Shown piece by piece: positions 1-8,258 of a DNA stretch of 8,258 nt. The stretch is from an uncultured Solirubrobacter sp. (GTDB taxonomy: Bacteria > Actinomycetota > Thermoleophilia > Solirubrobacterales > Solirubrobacteraceae). Position numbers and translations under genes: made by a program. The notes under the pieces are model-generated. The model had not been told where the DNA came from, did no database searches, and saw nothing but the letters and a program-made list of their open reading frames with translations. The first letter of the stretch is position 1, and each line of letters starts with the position of its first letter. The DNA is taken from positions 1 to 8,258 of the forward strand of contig CALMNS010000457.1 in assembly GCA_937871635.1 (NCBI GenBank). The letters are read 5' to 3'.

Positions 1-55
1 CCGCGGGGGCGAGCAGGGCGAGGCAGAGGATGGGGACGAGGCGGCGGAGGCGCAC
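1..55 (-). CDS. 5' end of a secreted or membrane-anchored protein (partial)
   Basis: Reading the minus strand from a GTG at 55 gives 18 codons, MRLRRLVPILCLALLAPA, before the window ends. The order is a three-arginine n-region (R2, R4, R5), a hydrophobic core of about ten residues and an Ala/Pro-rich end. This is the layout of a Sec signal peptide. The single Cys at position 11 lies inside the core, so a lipoprotein lipobox is not evident in the visible part. No clear ribosome binding site precedes the GTG. The gene diverges from nrdJ across a 191-bp gap. The product cannot be named because the mature protein lies outside the window. Start choice rests only on the signal-peptide pattern. Confidence 0.5.
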   Translation of the reverse strand, partial: MRLRRLVPILCLALLAPA

Positions 56-122
56 GGCGACCGGGCAGGGTGGCAGCCCCGGCCCGGCAGCCCGGGCGAG
101 CCGTTGCAGGCGTCGCGCGCGG

Positions 123-128
123 TAAAAT
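123..128 (+). promoter_or_regulatory. Possible -10 element of the nrdJ promoter (TAAAAT)
   Basis: TAAAAT is the only AT-rich hexamer in the GC-rich gap between the divergent gene and nrdJ, and it matches five of six bases of the TATAAT consensus. TTGCAG at 104-109 resembles a -35 box, but the 13-base spacing is shorter than the usual 16-18, so the -35 assignment is weak. If real, transcription would begin near 135 and leave a leader of roughly 110 bases before the nrdJ start. A 6-bp hairpin (GCCCGG at 82-87, CCGGGC at 92-97) and a direct repeat GGCAGCCC (72-79 and 86-93) lie just upstream and have no assigned role. Confidence 0.3.
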
Positions 129-233
129 AGATCGCAGTGAGCGGGAGCCGACTTCGCTTCCGTCCGACCCACGCGGGAGTCTCCTCCACCCGAACGAAGC
201 CAGTCCGGCCGCCGAGCGAGCAGGCCGTGCGAG

Positions 234-238
234 AGGAG
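234..238 (+). promoter_or_regulatory. Ribosome binding site that fixes the nrdJ start
   Basis: AGGAG lies 8 bases before ATG 247. The in-frame ATG at 70 has no such site and would add 59 residues of low-complexity, Arg/Pro/Ala-rich sequence not typical of NrdJ. The later in-frame ATG at 301 has GGAGG only two bases away, too close for normal initiation. The site therefore favours 247. Confidence 0.65.
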
Positions 239-246
239 CCAGAAGC

Positions 247-4323
<4,077 letters not shown>

Positions 4324-4351
4324 AGCCCTTCTGCGCGCGGGAAACGCTCCC

Positions 4352-4735
4352 ATGACCGCGTGGACCGATGACGAGCTGCGCCGCATCGGCGGCGCCGACG
4401 AGGTCGAGGTCGCTCCGGTGCGCCGCAACGGCGACCTGCGTCGTGCGACGCCGATCTGGATCGTGCGGGTCGGCGGTGACCTCTACGTCCGCGCCGCCTA
4501 CGGCCCCAACCGGGGGTGGCACGGCGTCGCCCGCACGAGCCGCCAGGCGCGCATCTCGACGACGGGCGTCGAGAAGGACGTGACGGTCGAGGACGCCGAC
4601 GGCGCCGTGCTCGACCAGGTCGATGTCGCCTACCGCGAGAAGTACGGTCGCCGCTATCCGGACATCGTCGCCTCGATCAACGACGACGAGGCCCGCACGA
4701 CGACGCTGCGACTCCTGCCCCGAACCGCCGTCTGA
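4352..4735 (+). CDS. DUF2255 family protein
   Basis: The 127-residue product matches what I know of the DUF2255 family in length and in its motifs. These are an N-terminal WTDDELRRI (4-12), a central TPIWIVRVGGDLYVRAAYG (33-51), AYREKYG (93-99) and a C-terminal TLRLLPR (118-124). There is no signal peptide or membrane segment, so it should be cytosolic. The family has no established function. The central beta-strand pattern ending in LYVR recalls split-barrel flavin or deazaflavin proteins, but that likeness is only an impression. ATG 4352 lies 28 bp after the nrdJ stop, preceded by a weak GGGAAA at 4339-4344, seven bases from the start. Short spacing and same strand suggest co-transcription with nrdJ. 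Whether it takes part in deoxynucleotide synthesis is unknown. Confidence 0.85.
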   Translation: MTAWTDDELRRIGGADEVEVAPVRRNGDLRRATPIWIVRVGGDLYVRAAYGPNRGWHGVARTSRQARISTTGVEKDVTVEDADGAVLDQVDVAYREKYGRRYPDIVASINDDEARTTTLRLLPRTAV

Positions 4736-4763
4736 CGCGAACCCTCCCGGACACCGCCGACCG

Positions 4764-4785
4764 CTCCGGCGCCGGCGGCCCGGAG
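4764..4785. terminator. Weak GC hairpin between convergent genes
   Basis: CTCCGG at 4764-4769 pairs with CCGGAG at 4780-4785 across a 10-base loop, in the 88-bp gap where the DUF2255 gene and the aldo/keto reductase gene converge. There is no T-run on either strand, so it could at best be one of the U-tract-poor terminators proposed for actinobacteria. A second small stem, GATCG at 4788-4792 with CGATC at 4802-4806, follows. Position is the main argument; in sequence of this GC content such stems also arise by chance. Confidence 0.2.
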
Positions 4786-4823
4786 GCGATCGTCGGCCGT
4801 GCGATCAAGTCGTCGGCCGGCGT

Positions 4824-5843
4824 CTACCGCCGCTGGAAGGCGGGCGTGAGCACCTGCTCGCCGTAGCTGGTGTCGGCGAAGTTGACGTTGACGCCGGGGT
4901 GGACGACCGCGTCGATGCGGTCGAGGAGGGCGTCGTCGAGCACCGCGTCGGCGGCCGGCAGCTGGCTCTCGAGCTGCTCCATGGTCCGCGGCCCGATGAT
5001 CGCGGAGGTCACGGCGGGATGGTTGACGACGAAGGCGATCGCCAGCTCGATCAGCGACAGGCCGGCGTCGTCGGCCACCTTCGCGAGCTGCTCGACCGCT
5101 TCGAGCTTGCGCTGGTTCTCAGGCAGCGACATGTCGTAGCGCGCGACGAGCCGTTGCCGGGCCGGCGAGGTCGGCGTCGCGTCGGCGCTCCAGCGCCCGG
5201 AGAGCCAGCCGCCGGACAGCGGGCTGTAGGTGAGGACGCCCATGCCGTGGCGGGCGGCGGTGGGCAGCACGTCGACCTCGATGCCACGGACGAGCATGGA
5301 GTACGGCGGCTGCTCGGTGCGGAAGCGCTGGAGCTGCCGGTCGCGGGCCGCCCATTGCGCCTCGACGATCTCGCTCGCGGAGAACGAGGACGAGCCGATG
5401 TACCGGAGCTTGCCCTGCTGGACGAGGTCTGTGAGCGCCCCGAGGGTCTCGTCGATGTCCGTTCCGGGAACGGGGCGATGCAGCTGGTAGAGGTCGATCC
5501 AGTCCGTGCCCAGCCGCCGCAGCGAGTGCTCGACCTCCTCGATGACCCAGCGCCGCGACGCGCCGCCTTGGTTGGGGCCCTCGCCCATCGGACCCCAGAA
5601 CTTCGTCGCCAGGATGACGTCGTCACGACGACCGCCGGCGAGCGCCTTGCCGACGATCTCCTCCGACTCGCCGGCCGAGTACATGTCGGCGGTGTCGACG
5701 AAGTTGACCCCGGCGTCGAGGGCGGCGTGGATGATGCGGATCGAGTCGTCGTGGTCGGGGTTCCCCCAGGCGCCGAACATCATCGTGCCAAGGCAAAGCT
5801 GAGAGACCCGGACGCCGGTGCGTCCAAGCGGGCGGTACTCCAT
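4824..5843 (-). CDS. Aldo/keto reductase
   Basis: The 339-residue product is a cytosolic NADPH-dependent oxidoreductase of the aldo/keto reductase superfamily, which reduces aldehydes or ketones on a TIM barrel. It opens MEYRPLGRTGVRVSQLCLGT, the usual first strand. The catalytic tetrad is complete: D50 and Y55 (DTADMY), K81 (ATKFW) and H122 (LYQLHRP). GKLRYIGSSSF at 144-154 and YSPLSGGWLSG at 206-216 are typical barrel segments. The C-terminal SAIIGPRTMEQLESQL (280-295) is the NADPH phosphate-binding region. The length and tail fit the yeast-type or YajO/L-glyceraldehyde-3-phosphate reductase-like branch; the natural substrate cannot be read from sequence. The start is ATG 5843 because AAGGA lies seven bases upstream on the minus strand. 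A longer reading frame continues upstream but adds 72 residues without family similarity. It is convergent with the DUF2255 gene and has no obvious partner. Confidence 0.95.
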   Translation of the reverse strand: MEYRPLGRTGVRVSQLCLGTMMFGAWGNPDHDDSIRIIHAALDAGVNFVDTADMYSAGESEEIVGKALAGGRRDDVILATKFWGPMGEGPNQGGASRRWVIEEVEHSLRRLGTDWIDLYQLHRPVPGTDIDETLGALTDLVQQGKLRYIGSSSFSASEIVEAQWAARDRQLQRFRTEQPPYSMLVRGIEVDVLPTAARHGMGVLTYSPLSGGWLSGRWSADATPTSPARQRLVARYDMSLPENQRKLEAVEQLAKVADDAGLSLIELAIAFVVNHPAVTSAIIGPRTMEQLESQLPAADAVLDDALLDRIDAVVHPGVNVNFADTSYGEQVLTPAFQRR

Positions 5844-5899
5844 GAGGTGTTCCTTTCTCTCGGCTTCCTGCCGGAGCGGCGGGGAGGTGACGGGCCCGG

Positions 5900-5930
5900 A
5901 CGATAGACCGTTGACAAGGGTCCACTTGCA
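5900..5930. promoter_or_regulatory. Candidate control region upstream of the aldo/keto reductase
   Basis: A short inverted repeat, CAAG at 5915-5918 and CTTG at 5925-5928 separated by six bases, lies about 72 bp upstream of the reductase start. A -10-like TATCGT reads on the minus strand at 5905-5900. TTGACA, a perfect -35 hexamer, reads on the plus strand at 5911-5916, but no -10 follows at a suitable distance. The evidence is positional and the repeat is short, so this is a weak call. No regulator family can be assigned. Confidence 0.2.
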
Positions 5931-6283
5931 CACGGAAGCGGCCGCCGAGCTTGCGCGACGCCCGCTGGTGTGCGGCGCTGACTCCGACCCAGACAGCGAG
6001 CGCATGTCCGGCGCAAGGACGGCGACGCCACCGCTCGAAGCGTTGCTCGACGCGTTCAACGCTCCAGCCGGCGTGTCCGCGCGACGGCGCGCTCGTGACG
6101 GAGCACGCGGGCGATGACGGCGGTTCAGGAGGTCGTCGCCGGCGGGGCGTCGAGGAACGGCGCGATCAGCGCCAGCCGCCAGTCCGTGCGCTCCAGGAGC
6201 CCGGCGCCGGGCGGGACGAAGCGGGGACCATCTCGAGCAGCGCCGCGTTGCCTGCCGCCGCTGGTGAAGGAGGGCCGAGGCGA
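5931..6283. other. Intergenic stretch without a convincing intact gene
   Basis: This part of the gap between the divergent reductase and AraC genes has several open frames in both directions. None has a recognisable domain, a good ribosome binding site or the strong G/C third-position bias of the neighbours. Its base composition is a little more mixed than the flanking genes. The only gene-like trace is a possible minus-strand C-terminus ending at 6125, listed separately. The stretch may be decayed coding sequence; I cannot identify a parent gene. Confidence 0.5.
6125..6270 (-). pseudogene. Possible remnant of a minus-strand gene, frameshifted
   Basis: The minus strand ends in a stop at 6127-6125 after residues RTDWRLALIAPFLDAP, which look like a natural protein C-terminus. 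Upstream in that frame the reading becomes Arg/Ser-rich and unconvincing. A different minus-strand frame reads GNAALLEMVP directly before the shared region. The two would join as ...LLEMVPRFVPPGAGLLERTDW if one base were restored near 6227, where a run of C occurs on the minus strand. A one-base deletion in a decayed gene would explain this. No family is recognised and the piece is short, so chance is a real alternative. Confidence 0.2.
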
Positions 6284-6308
6284 CACATCGCGAGGGGATC
6301 GCGATGTG
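6284..6308. repeat. Perfect 10-bp inverted repeat upstream of the AraC gene
   Basis: CACATCGCGA (6284-6293) and TCGCGATGTG (6299-6308) are exact reverse complements around a 5-base spacer, GGGGA. The dyad is 61 bp before the likely GTG start of the AraC-family gene and lacks a T-run, so it suits an operator for a dimeric repressor better than a terminator. It contains the in-frame ATG at 6304, an argument against that codon being the true start. It could also form an RNA hairpin if the transcript started upstream. Confidence 0.6.
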
Positions 6309-6352
6309 CCTGGCGGAGGCACCGGGGAACGGCGCGGCGAGTCCGAACGACC

Positions 6353-6358
6353 TACTGT
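6353..6358 (+). promoter_or_regulatory. Possible -10 element for the AraC gene (TACTGT)
   Basis: TACTGT fits the loose actinobacterial TANNNT -10 pattern and ends 11 bases before GTG 6370. Transcription from it would begin at or within a few bases of the GTG, giving a leaderless or nearly leaderless message. That would explain why no Shine-Dalgarno is seen. No convincing -35 was found; GGGGAAC at 6324-6330 is the only notable element upstream. Confidence 0.25.
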
Positions 6359-6369
6359 GCTCGACACCC

Positions 6370-7320
6370 GTGTCCCCCTCGGTCCCGACCCCGCGCCCGC
6401 CACGCGGTGAGATCGCGGTCGACCGCCTGCCCGAGCGGGGCCCGTCGCTCGAGGTCGTGGTGCTCGAGGACGCGAGCTTCGGGACCGGCGCGGAGCGCGG
6501 GCCGCGGCGGCCGCACCGCCACGACTACCACGAGCTGATCTGGACGCGCTGCGGGAGCGGCCATCACCTCATCGACGGCGAGGTCTCCCCGATCGCGCCG
6601 AACGCGCTCACGCTGATCGGCCGCGGGCGGGTCCACGTCTTCGAGCACGCCACCGGCCTCTCGGGCGCCGTCGTGCGCTTCGGGGACGAGTTGCTGGAGG
6701 AGGGCGCGGCCGGGCGGGCGGGCCCCGGATGGCTGCTGAGCGGCCGCGGCCCCCGGACCGTGGCGGTCCCGCTCGAGGAGGTCGGGCGCCTCGAGGCCAC
6801 GATCGCGACGCTGGCCGCGGAGACCCGCCGTCCGCCGGACGCGTCCACCGCCGACCTGCACCGCCACCTCCTGTCGGCGCTGCTGCTGTGGGCGAGACGC
6901 TGGTACGACGCCGCGCGCGACGGGCGGTGGGACCCCGACGCCGGTCGGGACGCCGCCGGACCGGACGCCGCCGAGGCGGGGCTGCACCGGCGCTTCGTCG
7001 ACCTGCTCGAGCACGACTTCGCCCGCCACCACGACACCCGGCACTACGCCGAAGCGTTGCGGGTGCCGCCCGCCGCCCTCTCGCGTGCGCTCTCGCAGGT
7101 GACCGGGCGGGGGACCAAGGAGCTGATCACCGACCGCCGGATGCTCGAGGCGGAGCGGCTGCTGCGCTTCTCCGACCTCAGCGTCGGGGAGGTCGCTCAC
7201 CGCGCCGGCTTCGGCGACCCGCTGTACTTCTCGCGGGCCTTCAAGCGCCACCACGGCGAGGCGCCGGGAGCCTACCGCGAGCGGTTGCGGGGGCAGGCGG
7301 ATGCTCCCTCCCCCGCCTGA
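6370..7320 (+). CDS. AraC-family transcriptional regulator
   Basis: The 316-residue product has the usual two-domain layout. An N-terminal cupin-like sensor covers about residues 25-110; it includes HRHDYHELIWTRCGSGHHLIDG (49-70) with clustered His, a common sensor strand pair. A linker of about 110-215 follows. The C-terminal double helix-turn-helix spans about 217-308, with RALSQVTGRGTKELITDRRM followed by VGEVAHRAGFGDPLYFSRAFKRHHGEAPGAYR, the AraC signature. It should bind a small ligand and act on DNA in the cytosol. I chose GTG 6370 over ATG 6304 because 6304 lies inside a perfect inverted repeat and adds 22 unconserved residues; neither start has a clear ribosome binding site. The VOC gene follows after 70 bp with a matching operator candidate, so it is the likely target. 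The ligand is unknown. Confidence 0.92.
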   Translation: MSPSVPTPRPPRGEIAVDRLPERGPSLEVVVLEDASFGTGAERGPRRPHRHDYHELIWTRCGSGHHLIDGEVSPIAPNALTLIGRGRVHVFEHATGLSGAVVRFGDELLEEGAAGRAGPGWLLSGRGPRTVAVPLEEVGRLEATIATLAAETRRPPDASTADLHRHLLSALLLWARRWYDAARDGRWDPDAGRDAAGPDAAEAGLHRRFVDLLEHDFARHHDTRHYAEALRVPPAALSRALSQVTGRGTKELITDRRMLEAERLLRFSDLSVGEVAHRAGFGDPLYFSRAFKRHHGEAPGAYRERLRGQADAPSPA

Positions 7321-7325
7321 GCGCC

Positions 7326-7358
7326 GGACGTCCATGCATCGGCCAAGGCCGTCCATTC
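7326..7358 (+). promoter_or_regulatory. Candidate AraC-type operator: direct repeats 21 bp apart
   Basis: The 12-mers at 7326-7337 and 7347-7358 share GGnCGTCCATnC, 10 of 12 bases identical, including seven in a row (CGTCCAT at 7329-7335 and 7350-7356). The 21-bp offset equals two helical turns, as in known AraC-family half-sites. A partial third copy, CGTCCGA, starts at 7374. The pair ends 32 bp before the VOC start codon, close to where a -35 would sit if transcription starts at or near the ATG; that is the position used for direct activation. Confidence 0.45.
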
Positions 7359-7390
7359 CGAGCTGCCCATCCGCGTCCGACACTGGTGGC

Positions 7391-8258
7391 ATGAGCTCGA
7401 CCGAGACCCATCCCGACGCCCCCGGCGGCGCGCGGCTGTCGCCGGCGCTGCGGCTCGGGGCCGTGCACCTCACCGTCGCCGACCTCGACCGCTCCGTCGC
7501 CTGGTACCAGCGGGCGCTCGGCCTGCGGGTCCACGGCCACGAGGCCACCACCGCCGCGCTGGGCGACGGTGCGGAGATCGCCCTCGTCCTGCACGAGGAC
7601 GCGCAGGCGCGCCCCGCCAGGCGCCACGCGGGGCTCTACCACTACGCCCTGCTCTACCTGAGCCGGGAGGAGCTGGCCCGCGCCGCGGTGCGCCTGGCCA
7701 CGACGGACACGCCGATCGACGGCGCCTCGGACCACCGCACGCACGAGGCGATCTACCTGTCGGATCCCGACGGTAACGGCATCGAGCTGGCGGCCGACCG
7801 CCCGCGCGAGGCCTGGCCCGCCGACCTCGGGTACTCGCGGGGCCCAGCGCCGCTCGACACGGGGCTGCTGACCATCGTCGATGGGGAGCCGCCGAGCCCG
7901 CAGGTCGGCGAGGGCCTGCGCATGGGGCATGTGCACCTGCACGTGGGCGACATCGAGCGGGGCGTGCGCTTCTACCACGACGCGCTCGGCTTCGAGGTCC
8001 AGGCCAACCTGGGCTCAGCCGTGTTCGCCTCGGCGGGCGGCTACCACCACCACGTCGGCTTCAACGTCTGGAACGGCCAGGGCGTCGGCCCCCCGCCCGC
8101 CCACACCGCCGGCCTGCGCCACTGGACCGTCGAGCTGCCGACCGGCGCCGAGGTCGCCGAGGTCCGCGCGCGTGTCGAGGCGGCGGGCCACGGCACCGAG
8201 CCGGTGGACGGCGGCTTCCTCGCGCGCGATCCGTGGCGGACGGCGGTCGCCGTCGTCG
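7391..8258 (+). CDS. Two-module VOC family protein, CatE-like (partial, runs off window)
   Basis: Reading from ATG 7391 gives 289 codons with no stop before the window ends. There are two vicinal-oxygen-chelate modules. The first begins GAVHLTVADLDRSVAWYQRALGL (23-45) and closes with LSDPDGNGIELAAD (123-136). The second begins MGHVHLHVGDIERGVRFYHDALGF (178-201). Likely metal ligands in the first are H26, H84 and E132, read by position against this fold. The second has H182 and H221 but DPWRTAVAVV where a closing Glu would be expected. Length and arrangement resemble Bacillus CatE (about 285 residues), annotated as a catechol 2,3-dioxygenase, so the end is probably only a few codons away. The substrate cannot be assigned; glyoxalase-like or resistance roles remain possible. 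There is no normal ribosome binding site (GGTGG ends one base before ATG). Confidence 0.9.
   Translation, partial: MSSTETHPDAPGGARLSPALRLGAVHLTVADLDRSVAWYQRALGLRVHGHEATTAALGDGAEIALVLHEDAQARPARRHAGLYHYALLYLSREELARAAVRLATTDTPIDGASDHRTHEAIYLSDPDGNGIELAADRPREAWPADLGYSRGPAPLDTGLLTIVDGEPPSPQVGEGLRMGHVHLHVGDIERGVRFYHDALGFEVQANLGSAVFASAGGYHHHVGFNVWNGQGVGPPPAHTAGLRHWTVELPTGAEVAEVRARVEAAGHGTEPVDGGFLARDPWRTAVAVV

Noticed and set aside
121..232. Cobalamin riboswitch in the nrdJ leader, suggested by fragments such as GCAGTGAGCGGGA and GAAGCCAG
   Set aside because: Such regulation would make sense for a B12 enzyme. However, I cannot assemble the conserved core or the closing stem, and the leader is short for the common class. 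Only a covariance search could revive it.
70..246. Upstream in-frame ATG at 70 as the nrdJ start
   Set aside because: No ribosome binding site, the 59 extra residues are low complexity and not NrdJ-like, and the candidate -10 at 123-128 would lie inside the coding region. ATG 247 has AGGAG at 8 bases.
100..246. NrdR-box pair upstream of nrdJ
   Set aside because: No AT-rich palindromic 16-mers of the NrdR type are visible in this GC-rich gap.
4623..5906. Long plus-strand open frame opposite the aldo/keto reductase
   Set aside because: It is the antisense shadow of a clear gene in high-GC DNA; its Arg/Val/Asp-rich translation has no domain.
5844..6059. Longer start for the aldo/keto reductase at 6059
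   Set aside because: The 72 added residues have no family similarity, and AAGGA seven bases before ATG 5843 fixes the start. A KWTL string there recalls HxlR regulators but has no supporting context.
6304..6369. ATG 6304 as the AraC gene start
   Set aside because: It lies inside a perfect inverted repeat, has no ribosome binding site, and adds 22 residues with no domain similarity. GTG 6370 is preferred, without proof.
6352..7551. Long minus-strand open frame opposite the AraC gene
   Set aside because: It overlaps a gene with unmistakable AraC motifs, spans the AraC-VOC junction, and has low-complexity composition typical of antisense frames.

Overview
The window comes from a very GC-rich bacterium with strong G/C preference at third codon positions. 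Most likely it is an actinomycete of the Thermoleophilia / Solirubrobacterales type. That placement rests on codon use, the style of the NrdJ, DUF2255 and VOC proteins, and starts without a clear Shine-Dalgarno; no marker gene is present, so it is an inference.

Layout. (1) 1-55, minus strand: the first 18 codons of a gene leaving the window, reading as a signal peptide. (2) 56-246: divergent intergenic leader with one AT-rich -10-like hexamer. (3) 247-4323: nrdJ, an adenosylcobalamin-dependent (class II) ribonucleotide reductase, interrupted in frame by a 406-residue intein (1312-2529) that carries both LAGLIDADG homing-endonuclease motifs. (4) 4352-4735: a small DUF2255 protein 28 bp downstream, probably co-transcribed with nrdJ. 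(5) 4824-5843, minus strand: an aldo/keto reductase with a complete catalytic tetrad, convergent with the DUF2255 gene. (6) 5844-6369: about 525 bp with no convincing intact gene, a possible decayed minus-strand gene end, and a perfect 10-bp inverted repeat. (7) 6370-7320: an AraC-family regulator. (8) 7391 to the window end: a two-module VOC (glyoxalase/extradiol dioxygenase fold) protein, CatE-like, cut by the window edge.

How the parts connect. The intein sits exactly between NP and CSE of the class II reductase radical motif N-P-C-S-E. The presumed thiyl-radical cysteine is therefore also the +1 nucleophile for splicing, and no active reductase can form before splicing. The intein has Ala instead of the usual penultimate His and uses A/T-ending codons about three times as often as the host exteins (hand count), which suggests acquired DNA. 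At the other end, the 70-bp gap between the AraC gene and the VOC gene holds two near-identical 12-bp direct repeats exactly 21 bp apart. This is the usual architecture of an AraC-type operator, so the regulator probably controls the VOC gene. I see no CRISPR array, tRNA, rRNA or insertion sequence, and no evidence for an entirely new multigene system. The intein placement and the AraC-VOC regulatory unit are the most interesting elements.
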